From contig CAJQJL010000009.1 of assembly GCA_905478665.1 (NCBI GenBank), positions 1 to 58,599 on the forward strand: 58,599 bases of DNA, written 5' to 3'. The stretch is from an uncultured Flavobacteriales bacterium. GTDB lineage: Bacteria > Bacteroidota > Bacteroidia > Flavobacteriales_D > Crocinitomicaceae. Positions 35,739-44,636 of the stretch are shown here, in pieces. A model generated the notes under the pieces. The model was not told where the DNA came from, did not search any database, and saw only the letters and a list, made by a program, of their open reading frames with translations. Position 1 is the stretch's first letter, and the number at the start of each line of letters is the position of its first letter. The position numbers and the translations under genes were made by a program.

Positions 35739-36930
35739 AATATACAGTAAAGCCTTAAACGAGCACATTACCGTTGGTCGAGTTATCGATGAAATCAAAG
35801 GAAGCCAGCCTGGTCCAAACCTGATCTTCACGGGAGGAATTCACGGAAATGAGCCTTCTGGTGTGTTTGCGCTTCATCGGGTTATGCGAGAAATTAGGGG
35901 TCAAGGCATTGCAATCAGCGGTTCCATTCATGCAATCAGTGGTAATCTCTGGGCGCTCGAACGAGGTGAACGATTTCACGAGCAAGACCTCAATCGCTTA
36001 TGGAAAGGAACGACCCTCGAAAAACTGATGGACGGCACATTGACCAAGGAAAACCACGATATTTCCGAACAAATGGAAATTCATGGACTTATTGAAAACA
36101 TACTTAACACCGAAGAAGGACCGTTTTATTTTATGGACTTGCACACTACTTCCAGCGAGACAATTCCTTTTTTAACTGTCAATGATAGTTTGTTGAACCG
36201 CAAATTCACCGAACAATACCCCGTACCGATGATTTTGGGAATTGAAGAATACCTTGACGGACCTCTTCTAAGCCATATTAATGATTTGGGGTACATCGCC
36301 TTTGGCTATGAGGCAGGACAGCACGACGAACTATCCTCTATCGAAAACCATGTCGCATTTATTTACCTCTCCCTCGTGTTCAGCGGGGCAGTGAAAAAAG
36401 AAGATATAGACTTCCATCACTATTTTAATACCCTTGCAAAGACCACTGTAGATTCGCGTGGCATTTTTGAAATTTATTACCGTCATGAAATCAAAGAGGG
36501 AGAAGCGTTTACTATGCATCCTGGCTATTGCAACTTCCAGTGGGTTAAGAAAGGGCAACCACTTGCTGTTAGCAACGGCGTTGAAATACGCGCAACTAAA
36601 AAGGGACGCGTTTTCATGCCGCTCTATCAGAGTCAGGGGAATGATGGTTTCTTCGCTGTTCGTAAAATTTCGCCCATCTTTCTGCGAATTTCAGCCGTTC
36701 TTAGGAGGGTTCACGCTGACCGACTTTTGACGTGGCTACCAGGAATTAATTGGGCTTCAGAAAAAAGAGATGCATTAATTGTGAACCGAAGAATTGCACG
36801 CTTAATGGCCAAACAATTTTTCCATTTAATGGGGTACCGAAGCAAACGTGTAGACAAAACACATCTCATTGTCAAAAACAGAGAAGCCAGTTCACGAACC
36901 AGTGAATATGTAACCGTCCCGTGGAAATAA
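35731..36930 (+). CDS. AstE/aspartoacylase-family zinc carboxypeptidase-like hydrolase
   Basis: The 399-residue protein has the M14-like zinc site: H38 and E41 in GGIHGNEPSG, and H138 in MDLHTTS. It also has the DLNRLWKG motif (Arg89 for substrate) and the catalytic Glu194 in FGYEAGQ. Relatives remove acyl groups from N-acyl amino acids. An extra C-terminal stretch of about 80 basic residues is unlike the short members. Its ATG lies within the end of the GCS2-CBS gene (8-base overlap), so the two act together, likely as maker and remover of an amide bond (inference). Confidence 0.85.
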   Translation: MHKIYSKALNEHITVGRVIDEIKGSQPGPNLIFTGGIHGNEPSGVFALHRVMREIRGQGIAISGSIHAISGNLWALERGERFHEQDLNRLWKGTTLEKLMDGTLTKENHDISEQMEIHGLIENILNTEEGPFYFMDLHTTSSETIPFLTVNDSLLNRKFTEQYPVPMILGIEEYLDGPLLSHINDLGYIAFGYEAGQHDELSSIENHVAFIYLSLVFSGAVKKEDIDFHHYFNTLAKTTVDSRGIFEIYYRHEIKEGEAFTMHPGYCNFQWVKKGQPLAVSNGVEIRATKKGRVFMPLYQSQGNDGFFAVRKISPIFLRISAVLRRVHADRLLTWLPGINWASEKRDALIVNRRIARLMAKQFFHLMGYRSKRVDKTHLIVKNREASSRTSEYVTVPWK

Positions 36931-36971
36931 GTGCAGCGAATCATTGTTTTCAGTATTTGTTTCAACTTATG

Positions 36972-36979
36972 TACATTTG
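36972..36979 (+). promoter_or_regulatory. -7 box for the outer-membrane barrel gene
   Basis: TACATTTG matches TAnnTTTG and is 18 bases before the ATG at 36998. The nearest upstream TTTG (36956-36959) is only 12 bases away, too close for the usual spacing. Confidence 0.38.
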
Positions 36980-36997
36980 CAATCTAAAAAGACTAGC

Positions 36998-37777
36998 ATG
37001 TTGCGACCACTCTTAATCATTATTACCGTAATTTTTTATTCTCAGCTTAACGCTCAAAAGTTGTTCATCGGTCCAGAAATTGGTATGAACCTCATCCAAG
37101 TTGAAGAACAGGAAATGGGGAATGACTTTCAACCAGCATGGTATGGTGGCGGTGCAGTAGACTACAAATTCAACGATTGGCTTTCATTGAGAACTGGTGT
37201 TTATTTTTCTCAATCACGTCATGCTTATAGTTCTCAAGACACCAGTGTTATTGACTTATTGGGAGGATTTATCGATTCTTCGATTGCCATTCCTGGTATT
37301 GATTTGAACACATATACCTCTATAAACGGACGACAATCGCAATACTACATACAGATTCCTGTTCAAGCCAACTTCTCATGGAAAAACATTCAACTCTTTC
37401 TGGGTGGTTACGCTGGAATTATGGTGGGTTCTAAACAAAAAGAATCAACAATAGAGCGCACCCCCCTTGTAGAGAACTTAGATCTTGGGGCCCTTGGAAT
37501 CCCTGATTTTATCACCTCTTTTCTCCCTCCCGCTTATGATGAAAGTTTTTCAGAGTCTACGGATTCAGAAGGTCTTAGAGCCTTTGATTATGGTTTAAAA
37601 GCAGGATTGGGCTATCAAATGGATCAATTTGGTGTTCAGGCTTCATACAGTTTCGGAATTCCTGATTACCGTGTAGACAGTGGTGATGAAGACATTCGTA
37701 GAAACCAGTTTTTTCAATTCAGCATTCGTTACATGTTGCCTATTGGAGGAAAGTTAGGGAGCAGTAGCATTCATTAA
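36998..37777 (+). CDS. Outer-membrane beta-barrel protein (PorT/OmpW-like porin family)
   Basis: The ATG at 36998 gives a signal peptide ending at AQ; the longer frame from 36944 adds residues that do not fit. The 259-residue mature part has alternating strands (GPEIGMNLIQV, WLSLRTGVYFS) and ends in FFQFSIRYMLPIGG, like eight-stranded Bacteroidota barrels. Its role is unknown. It overlaps the convergent UbiA-like gene by 4 bases. Confidence 0.75.
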   Translation: MLRPLLIIITVIFYSQLNAQKLFIGPEIGMNLIQVEEQEMGNDFQPAWYGGGAVDYKFNDWLSLRTGVYFSQSRHAYSSQDTSVIDLLGGFIDSSIAIPGIDLNTYTSINGRQSQYYIQIPVQANFSWKNIQLFLGGYAGIMVGSKQKESTIERTPLVENLDLGALGIPDFITSFLPPAYDESFSESTDSEGLRAFDYGLKAGLGYQMDQFGVQASYSFGIPDYRVDSGDEDIRRNQFFQFSIRYMLPIGGKLGSSSIH

Positions 37778-38556
37778 GCTACTAGAAAATAGCTGAAGCC
37801 TAGGAGCGCAATAGCCCCGTCGATCAAGCCCGCATAATAAACATCCGAGCGTTTTTCATTCATAAAAATGATTAGTGCAAACTGCGTAAGTACGCTTAAA
37901 TAAAACAAGCCGTTCGACCATAAACGTTGATCGATGTAAAGCATCATTAGAGAAAAGACCAAAATCAAAAAAAGTGATAACATGCGAGACGCATTCACAC
38001 CTATGATCTGAGGAATCGTTTTCTGACTGGGCAAATCGTACTTTAAATCGCGGACATCAAATGGAATGGTGATCCCCAATACGTAACAGTAATGTGCGAC
38101 GCCCACCCAAAGCAAGGACGTGTCAGCCCCTTCATTTAGTGCTGGAAAAACGATTAATATTAAGGACCATGAAATCGCGATTAAGTGAATTTTAATATAG
38201 GGAATTTCACGCATGTTTTTCCCTGCAATTTTTATGACGTAAAAGGCTGATATTAGCCCCGCAACACCCAAAAGAATAAATGACATCAGGTCAAATCGCT
38301 CAATGCTGACCAATACTCCTAAGGACGCGATCGAAAAAAACACAACCAATAGAAACAAACTCCTCTCATTTCGTTTTACCCATTGCAACCACGGTGTTTT
38401 GTTCACTTGTTCAGCCTTAAACAGGCGCTGACCATTGTAAACAGCCATCGTTGAGAAAAACGCAAAAAGCCCGTAAAGCAGCCATTTTTCAATGCCAATG
38501 GAGAACGCAAAACCAGCACATAAAACCCCCGTGGAAAATGCCACAACAATGTTCAA
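37774..38556 (-). CDS. UbiA-like prenyltransferase family membrane protein
   Basis: The 260-residue protein has about eight membrane spans and the second Asp motif PFDVRDLKYD of UbiA enzymes. The first motif, normally N/D-x-x-x-D, is reduced to YNGQRLF, so activity is uncertain. The only canonical start is TTG at 38556. The frame stays open upstream to a stop at 38599-38601 and includes KILRHIVYLNIVVAF-like sequence, so a non-ATG start farther up is possible. It is last in the minus-strand envelope run, 38 bases behind the GT9 gene. Confidence 0.68.
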   Translation of the reverse strand: MNIVVAFSTGVLCAGFAFSIGIEKWLLYGLFAFFSTMAVYNGQRLFKAEQVNKTPWLQWVKRNERSLFLLVVFFSIASLGVLVSIERFDLMSFILLGVAGLISAFYVIKIAGKNMREIPYIKIHLIAISWSLILIVFPALNEGADTSLLWVGVAHYCYVLGITIPFDVRDLKYDLPSQKTIPQIIGVNASRMLSLFLILVFSLMMLYIDQRLWSNGLFYLSVLTQFALIIFMNEKRSDVYYAGLIDGAIALLGFSYFLVA

Positions 38557-38594
38557 ATAGACAATATGTCTGAGTATTTTTTCGATAGAGGAAA

Positions 38595-39602
38595 TTACTC
38601 AATTTTATCCAGCACAGAAGCGACTGAAATTTCCGTAATGCAATCACAGTCTTTTTTTTCTGCACATTTCGGACAGTCCTCATTGAATACGAGGATTGAA
38701 ACATTCTTTCCCAAAGTTTTCCATCTTCCTGGATGAATCGGTCTTTTTGGTGAAAACAAACCTATTGCTCCAATTCCCACATACCCCGCAATATGCAACG
38801 GTCCTGTTGAGCAGGCAACTAAATTCTTAGCGGATGAAATAAAAACCATCAACTGTTCAAGGTTTAATTTGCCTGTAGTATCAATTATCGATTTATGCTC
38901 TGGGATTTCCGCTCTGAACAGATCCCCTTCCTGATGGGTTCCTGTAAACGCAACCGTATTTCCTCTTTCTACAAGCGTTTTTGCCAATTCTATGTACTTG
39001 TCAACGGGCCATTCTTTCGCGCTTCCCTGTGATTTAGGATGCAAAATAACGAGCTCCTTAAGATCTTTCAACTCCGTTGGCAACTCAACTTTGGGTGCTT
39101 TAAAAAAGTGTGTTGTCGCCTCCAACTCATTCAGTTCTGGAAGTTTCTCCAAACCGAATGGTCTCAATAATTCATGGTTCAATTGTGCTTCATGAAGCGT
39201 TGAGTTTTTTCGGGTAAAATTCACGCGGTGCGAACATGTTACCAAATGATACGCTCGATGAGAAGTCCCCACGCGAACAGGAATTTTCGCCTTTTTTGCC
39301 AATGCAGCGATATCTTTGTTTGGAAACACATGAATAATGGCATCTGCCTCAATGGCTCTAAAACGTTGTATTTTTTCCGTCTTCGGAACTTCCATATATT
39401 CATTCCAGTCAATAAACGAATCTACTTTTTCGTAGGCCTCTACGATTGACTTTGTATATCCTTTTCCTAAAAAAATAATCTCCACAGATGGAAACGCGGC
39501 CTTTAGCCAAGCACAAATAGGTAGGGTAAGCATCACATCGCCAATACTGTCCGTTCTGCTAATTAGTACTTTTTTATTGTTTAAATCAATTGCTTTTGAC
39601 AC
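38595..39602 (-). CDS. Glycosyltransferase family 9 (heptosyltransferase-like)
   Basis: The 335-residue protein has the GT9 plan: SRTDSIGDVMLTLPIC at the start, and the donor site HPKSQGSAKEWPVDKYIEL followed later by ACSTGPLHIAGYVG. The C-terminus has paired Cys (CPKCAEKKDCDC). Such enzymes add heptose or similar sugars to lipopolysaccharide core. The start codon is GTG. It overlaps the GT2 gene by 17 bases, so both are translated together. Confidence 0.88.
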   Translation of the reverse strand: MSKAIDLNNKKVLISRTDSIGDVMLTLPICAWLKAAFPSVEIIFLGKGYTKSIVEAYEKVDSFIDWNEYMEVPKTEKIQRFRAIEADAIIHVFPNKDIAALAKKAKIPVRVGTSHRAYHLVTCSHRVNFTRKNSTLHEAQLNHELLRPFGLEKLPELNELEATTHFFKAPKVELPTELKDLKELVILHPKSQGSAKEWPVDKYIELAKTLVERGNTVAFTGTHQEGDLFRAEIPEHKSIIDTTGKLNLEQLMVFISSAKNLVACSTGPLHIAGYVGIGAIGLFSPKRPIHPGRWKTLGKNVSILVFNEDCPKCAEKKDCDCITEISVASVLDKIE

Positions 39603-40344
39603 TGTTCAGCCTCCTTAACTCTTTGTATTTAAAAACATTCGATTGTGCACTGATCCATGCAATTTTGAACCCCATGACACCATCAAGAAAGCCTCGTTTA
39701 ATGATATACATTGAAACAAACCTCCCCAGCGCACTAATATAAGGCTTTAAGGCAGACGCCTTCTTTCCTTTATCATGCATTTTTTGCGCTGTTAATGCAG
39801 AATACTTGTCAGCTCGAGAACGATGTCCTTCAAAGGAGTAGTATGAATAATGCTCCAGATGTCCTTTGAGTTGAACCACTTCCAAATTTACTGGATAAAC
39901 CAACTCCTCATGTACGATTTCACCATCCCAATTACTTCCTTTTTTGGGAAACAATCGCACCTTAATGTCTGGGTACCAACCCGAATGTTTAATCCACTTT
40001 CCACAATAATTGGTCATTCTGTTTACACTATAGACTTCAGGGTCGTTGAGCTTTTTTAGTTCGAGAATGGATTGCTTTAATTCTTCATCCAGGGCCTCAT
40101 CTGCATCAATAGACAGAATATAATCGAACTGTGCGAGACTGTTCAAATAGTTTTTGGAAGGCGAATATCCTTCCCATTCTCGCTTTTCAAATCGGACACC
40201 TAGCCCTTTGCAAATTTCTTCTGTGTTGTCCGTAGAAAAAGAATCCAGAACGATGATCTCGTCAGCAACATCCTGCAAAGAACGAATACATCGTTCAATG
40301 TTTCGCTCTTCATTAAGCGTTATGATTGTCGCCGATATTTTCAT
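39586..40344 (-). CDS. Glycosyltransferase family 2 (LPS-core type)
   Basis: The ATG at 40344 overlaps the DUF4837 stop in ATGA and is preferred to the longer frame from 40401. The 252-residue protein starts with SATIITLNEERNIERCI and holds DEIIVLDSFSTDNT and the metal site SIDADEAL. This matches WaaE/KdtX-like enzymes of lipopolysaccharide core synthesis. Its neighbour is a GT9 enzyme, so a joint role in core-sugar addition is likely. Confidence 0.88.
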   Translation of the reverse strand: MKISATIITLNEERNIERCIRSLQDVADEIIVLDSFSTDNTEEICKGLGVRFEKREWEGYSPSKNYLNSLAQFDYILSIDADEALDEELKQSILELKKLNDPEVYSVNRMTNYCGKWIKHSGWYPDIKVRLFPKKGSNWDGEIVHEELVYPVNLEVVQLKGHLEHYSYYSFEGHRSRADKYSALTAQKMHDKGKKASALKPYISALGRFVSMYIIKRGFLDGVMGFKIAWISAQSNVFKYKELRRLNSVKSN

Positions 40345-41420
40345 TCTACCAATTGTACACTGCGCAAGACAGCCTCCACCTCCCTTAGTGGGTGTGTCCA
40401 ACTAGTTGTTGGTGGGGCATCTACATAACCGCTGATGCATACCAATTTGTTTGTCTTTGGGTTGACAAAATGAAACGCCCAAAAAGCACCTCCAGTTCCG
40501 TGTCTCGGTAAGCCCGTAAACATGAACATTCCGCGCATATCGAAGCCTTTGATCTTTTTATCTGCTGTGAATGCCACATTTCCTTCAGGATAAACGAACT
40601 CATTGTATTGGGTCCCCATATACATCCCTTCAATTTCATGCTCAACATTGTACTTTAACATTGTGTCTCGTGCTCTCAACAAGCGTTCTAAGTCAAACTG
40701 AGAAGAGTCTAGAAAGTCGTACTGATAAACCATTATTCCTGAGAAGATACTTCCCACATCTTGTGTTCCCGATCCAACAAACTCAATCGGTCTGGATGCC
40801 GGTTGAAACTCAATACGGTAAAAGTTTTGCTTTCGCGTTACAGCGGCAGAACCTGTCGGCAAGACAATATCAATACCAAAATTCTCTCTTACCTGCTGTC
40901 TGGCAGCACTTTTTTTATTCTTGTCAAAATTATGCATGAGCCGTCTCCACGACATGTCATCAAATTCATCATGCACTTCATCTAGGCCTTCTTTACATGT
41001 TTCCAGTACTTGATTAAAATCTTTTCCTGTTATTTCTACGACCAACTGGCCATTTGCCCAAACATCCTTCTTCTTCACAATACTTCCGTGCTCTCCCGTA
41101 TAGTTCGGGTCAATTTCAATAAATAATGTGTTTCTGTATCGCTTAACACCTTGCGTGAAGTGATTTGGTGTCTTATGAATCAACTCAAAGGTTGCAACAT
41201 CAGGCAAATAAGGCATAATCCATTGCCTTAAATTGGTGTCTAAATAGTGTTTGATGTCTGAATTCCAGATTCCTGGTTCGCAAACGACAAGGATTTCTCC
41301 AACCTTTCCTGTTACGTGAAGACCATTGCTTCCAAGTGTCTCTCTTCCTGAGTCACAACTGGAAATAGATGAGAAAATTAAAGTGATGAGGATTACCGCA
41401 GAAGTTATTCTAAGTGCCAT
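40341..41420 (-). CDS. DUF4837 lipoprotein
   Basis: The 359-residue protein has a lipoprotein signal (SSISSC, Cys near 22) and a DUF4837 domain, a Bacteroidota-restricted family of unknown function (LVVCEPGIWNSD, later GMFMFTGLPRHGTGGAFWA). It sits between the lytic transglycosylase and the glycosyltransferases, which suggests an envelope role. Its stop overlaps the GT2 start in ATGA. Confidence 0.85.
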   Translation of the reverse strand: MALRITSAVILITLIFSSISSCDSGRETLGSNGLHVTGKVGEILVVCEPGIWNSDIKHYLDTNLRQWIMPYLPDVATFELIHKTPNHFTQGVKRYRNTLFIEIDPNYTGEHGSIVKKKDVWANGQLVVEITGKDFNQVLETCKEGLDEVHDEFDDMSWRRLMHNFDKNKKSAARQQVRENFGIDIVLPTGSAAVTRKQNFYRIEFQPASRPIEFVGSGTQDVGSIFSGIMVYQYDFLDSSQFDLERLLRARDTMLKYNVEHEIEGMYMGTQYNEFVYPEGNVAFTADKKIKGFDMRGMFMFTGLPRHGTGGAFWAFHFVNPKTNKLVCISGYVDAPPTTSWTHPLREVEAVLRSVQLVE

Positions 41421-41465
41421 AGTTTATTCTTTTGTTCCTCTCTGTAACAAAAACCGCGCTAAAAA

Positions 41466-42935
41466 TTATTTTATTCTTATTCGCTGCCCAATACTAAGTC
41501 GGCTAATGTTGATTCCTGGGTTCAATCGCTTCAATTGTGATTGTGCCATTCTGTGTCTCTGCGCGATTTTCCCAAAGGTGTCTCCAGAGCGAACAGTGTA
41601 GTATTTTTTAGTTGTTCCAGAACTTTGCGCAGGTGTGCTCGTCGTTGACGCTCCCTTTTTTACTTTCAACCGTTGACCGATGTATATTTTGGTCGATCTC
41701 AAGCCATTAATTCGCTGGATTTCTGCCACACTCGTTCCGTAACGCGATGCAATCGTTCCCAGTGTTTCTCCTTTTGCAACTTTGTGATACTGGTACGTCC
41801 CTGTAGCCGGAGGTGGTGTAGTATTTGTGTTTTGCGACGGCGTGTGTTGTGTAGGTGTTTGTGTCTTTACATAAAGATCAAACTCTAAGGCATACAAGCT
41901 ATCCTCTTGTGATACGAGGTCGCCAATAATCGTCAACGGCAATGATATGCATTGAGGTGGATCTGACTTAGGAATGTACGACTTTTTATAAATCGGATTG
42001 AGTCTTTGAATTTCCTCCAACTCCATGGAAAGAAGTTTTGCCATTGTTTCCATGTGTACACCTTTGCTTAAACACATCGTATCTAACTGTGGGTAGCGAA
42101 TTGACGCCTCCATTGGTATTATATTGTGCTCTGCATGATAGGTAAGTAAGTACGCTGCTGCGATGAAATTTGGCACATAACCTTGTGTTTCCCGCGGCAA
42201 AAAGGGACGAACTTCCCAGTAAGTGAGTTTATTTCCTGATCTTCTGATTGCTTTATTAACGTTTCCAGGACCAGCATTATAGGCCGCAAGCGCTAAGTTC
42301 CAGTCATTGTAGATTCCATAAAGTTTCCCTAAGTACTGGCACGCTGCTTCTGTTGCAAGCTCAGGATCCATGCGCTCATCAATGTACGAGTTCTCTTGTA
42401 GACCAAACATTCTACCTGTTCTGTACATGAATTGCCAAAGTCCAAGTGCTCCGGCACGCGACTTTACCTGTGGACGCAATCCGCTTTCAATTACCGCCAA
42501 GTACTTCAATTCTATTGGGAGGTTGTGTGCTGCTAGCTTCTCCTCAAACATATCAAAATAAAGCTTCGAACGACCTAGTACAACACGTGCAAACCCTCTT
42601 CTTTTGTTTACAAAGAATCGGATCGTTGACAAGGTTGTTTCATTGCAATCCAAATGAAATGGGCTCATTTCATTCATCACGTTAAGTCGTTCACAATATA
42701 TCGAATCCGAAAATTCAGGAATTTGGTCTTGTTCGTAGTTCAACGCTGCGATAATGGAGTCGTAATTTCCTTCAGGTGAGTACTCGGCGTAAAACATGTC
42801 TAGACTCTGCTCAATTGTCTTGATCATTGCCTCTCCTTTCAAACTATCTTTCGCTGTCCAGCCGTAACCCGCTGAATGCTGTCCAAACACAGATCCTGAC
42901 ACAAAAATCAGTATGCAAACCGCTATTTCTCTCAT
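41466..42935 (-). CDS. Membrane-associated lytic murein transglycosylase with two LysM domains (MltD-like)
   Basis: The 489-residue protein has a signal peptide (1-19). An SLT lysozyme-like domain is at about 125-250, with catalytic Glu150 in AVIESGL and the GALGLWQFM and AYNAGPGNV motifs. It ends with two LysM domains (about 375-420 and 445-489). It cleaves peptidoglycan to leave 1,6-anhydro-MurNAc. Its start overlaps the gatA stop in ATGA. Confidence 0.93.
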   Translation of the reverse strand: MREIAVCILIFVSGSVFGQHSAGYGWTAKDSLKGEAMIKTIEQSLDMFYAEYSPEGNYDSIIAALNYEQDQIPEFSDSIYCERLNVMNEMSPFHLDCNETTLSTIRFFVNKRRGFARVVLGRSKLYFDMFEEKLAAHNLPIELKYLAVIESGLRPQVKSRAGALGLWQFMYRTGRMFGLQENSYIDERMDPELATEAACQYLGKLYGIYNDWNLALAAYNAGPGNVNKAIRRSGNKLTYWEVRPFLPRETQGYVPNFIAAAYLLTYHAEHNIIPMEASIRYPQLDTMCLSKGVHMETMAKLLSMELEEIQRLNPIYKKSYIPKSDPPQCISLPLTIIGDLVSQEDSLYALEFDLYVKTQTPTQHTPSQNTNTTPPPATGTYQYHKVAKGETLGTIASRYGTSVAEIQRINGLRSTKIYIGQRLKVKKGASTTSTPAQSSGTTKKYYTVRSGDTFGKIAQRHRMAQSQLKRLNPGINISRLSIGQRIRIK

Positions 42936-44350
42936 GAGCTCTCCACTATTTTTTCCAGTATTCTGGAAAAATTCAACATCTCTTTTTCTTTAAAATGATC
43001 TCCGATCACCTGTATTCCGAACGGAAGTCCATTGCTATGTTCCCCAACTGGTAGTGATATTGCTGGATTTCCTGAAAGGTTTGCATGTACAGTATAAATA
43101 TCCTGTAAATACATTGCAATCGGATCGCTGACAGCGTCAAGTTCAAAGGCTGTTGTTGGCGTCGTCGGTAATAGGATCATATCGAAATTCTCGAAAATTT
43201 CGTTTGTTTTATCCTGTAAAACACGTCGTACCCGCTGTCCTTTTGTATAGTAAGCATCATAATAGCCGTGAGACAAAACAAACGTTCCTGCCATTATTCT
43301 TCGCTGTACTTCAATCCCAAAGCCTTCACTTCGAGATTTCTTATATGTTTCTTCAACTCCTTCTGCAGAATCACTTCGGTGACCATAATGGACTCCGTCG
43401 AATCGCGCAAGGTTGGATGATGCTTCTGCTGTTGTAAGTACATAATACGCTGGTACCATGTAATCCAAATAGGGAAAAGATACTGTTTCAACCTGATGCC
43501 CTGAAGCTATTAGCTTTTTCATCGTGTCTTCCAGTGTCCTCTTAATTTCAGGGTCAATACCATCCATTTCAAGGCTTTCTGCAATTACAGCCACCTTGTA
43601 TTTTTTCTCTTCACCAAGTGCCGTGTAATTGTCGACTTCTTGTGTTGATGCCGTAGCATCATAATCATCCGACCCAGCCATTACCTCAAGAAGCAAAGCT
43701 GAATCCTCCAATGAATTGGTAAACGGTCCTATTTGATCGAAAGAAGAAGCATAAGCGATTAACCCATGTCTACTGATTCTTCCATACGTAGGTTTCAAGC
43801 CATATGTGCCTGTGAAACTTGCTGGTTGACGTATTGATCCACCAGTATCACTTCCCAAAGCCGCAGTACATAACCCCGCTGCAACCGCTGCGGAAGATCC
43901 TCCTGAAGATCCACCAGGAACCATTTTTGTGTTCCTTGGATTCAAGACAGGTCCGAAAGCCGAATTTTCGTTGGAGCTACCCATTGCAAATTCGTCGCAA
44001 TTGAGTCGCCCAATAATTACAGCATCTTCTGCCAATAAACGCTCGACAGCTGTTCCTGTAAACAGTGATTCAAACCCCTCTAAAATTTTGGATGACGCAG
44101 ACACTTTATGGCCTCTATAGCACATGTTGTCCTTGAGTCCGATAACCATTCCAGCTAATTTGCCAGCGGTTCCATCTTTGATTTTTTGATCTACGATTAC
44201 AGCTTGTTCTCTTGCTGAATCTTCAAATACCTCGAGAAAGGCATTCAAATTTTTATTATCGTTTATTGCCGTCAAGTACCTTTCCAGGATACTTACTACG
44301 GTATCGCCTGAAGAAATTGCTTCCTTTACTTCAGCATACGTGCGCAACAT
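42932..44350 (-). CDS. gatA: Glutamyl-tRNA(Gln) amidotransferase subunit A
   Basis: The 472-residue amidase has the amidase-signature triad Lys73, cis-Ser148 and Ser172 (GLKDNM, PGGSSGG, SDTGGSIRQP). These positions are offset by six from staphylococcal GatA. It converts Glu-tRNA(Gln) to Gln-tRNA(Gln) with GatB and GatC, which are not in this window. It begins 12 bases after tatA and is coupled to the transglycosylase gene. Confidence 0.95.
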   Translation of the reverse strand: MLRTYAEVKEAISSGDTVVSILERYLTAINDNKNLNAFLEVFEDSAREQAVIVDQKIKDGTAGKLAGMVIGLKDNMCYRGHKVSASSKILEGFESLFTGTAVERLLAEDAVIIGRLNCDEFAMGSSNENSAFGPVLNPRNTKMVPGGSSGGSSAAVAAGLCTAALGSDTGGSIRQPASFTGTYGLKPTYGRISRHGLIAYASSFDQIGPFTNSLEDSALLLEVMAGSDDYDATASTQEVDNYTALGEEKKYKVAVIAESLEMDGIDPEIKRTLEDTMKKLIASGHQVETVSFPYLDYMVPAYYVLTTAEASSNLARFDGVHYGHRSDSAEGVEETYKKSRSEGFGIEVQRRIMAGTFVLSHGYYDAYYTKGQRVRRVLQDKTNEIFENFDMILLPTTPTTAFELDAVSDPIAMYLQDIYTVHANLSGNPAISLPVGEHSNGLPFGIQVIGDHFKEKEMLNFSRILEKIVESS

Positions 44351-44362
44351 TCGTCGACCAAT

Positions 44363-44548
44363 TTATGATTTCTTTTCTTCGTCTGAAGATGCTTTTTCAT
44401 CTTCTGGCTTCCCTGATGCTTCTTTAAACTCTTTCACACCTTTTCCAAGCCCCTTCATTAATTCTGGGATTTTCTTTCCACCAAAGAGAAGAAGTGCCAC
44501 CACTAAGATTGCTATTACTTGCCAAGGACCAAAAACTCCTAGTATCAT
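44363..44548 (-). CDS. tatA: Sec-independent translocase protein TatA/E
   Basis: The 61-residue protein has one N-terminal membrane span, the FGGKKIPEL motif, an amphipathic helix ([14 protein letters not shown]) and an acidic tail. It forms the Tat pore that moves folded proteins. TatC is not in the window. A TAAATTTG box lies 5 bases before its ATG, and gatA follows 12 bases downstream. Confidence 0.93.
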   Translation of the reverse strand: MILGVFGPWQVIAILVVALLLFGGKKIPELMKGLGKGVKEFKEASGKPEDEKASSDEEKKS

Positions 44549-44553
44549 CTTTT

Positions 44554-44561
44554 CAAATTTA
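44554..44561 (-). promoter_or_regulatory. -7 box adjacent to the tatA start
   Basis: On the minus strand TAAATTTG ends 5 bases before the ATG at 44548. With this spacing the transcript would be nearly leaderless. It would drive tatA-gatA and the envelope genes behind them. Confidence 0.38.
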
Positions 44562-44636
44562 ATGTTGTAACAAAGTTAACAATAAGACCCGAAGACTACA
44601 GGCGAAGAGAATTAAAAGATGTTAATGTATCAAAGA

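Noticed and set aside
40571-40939. 122-codon plus-strand frame over the DUF4837 gene
   Set aside because: It is antisense to a well-supported lipoprotein and has no recognisable motif.
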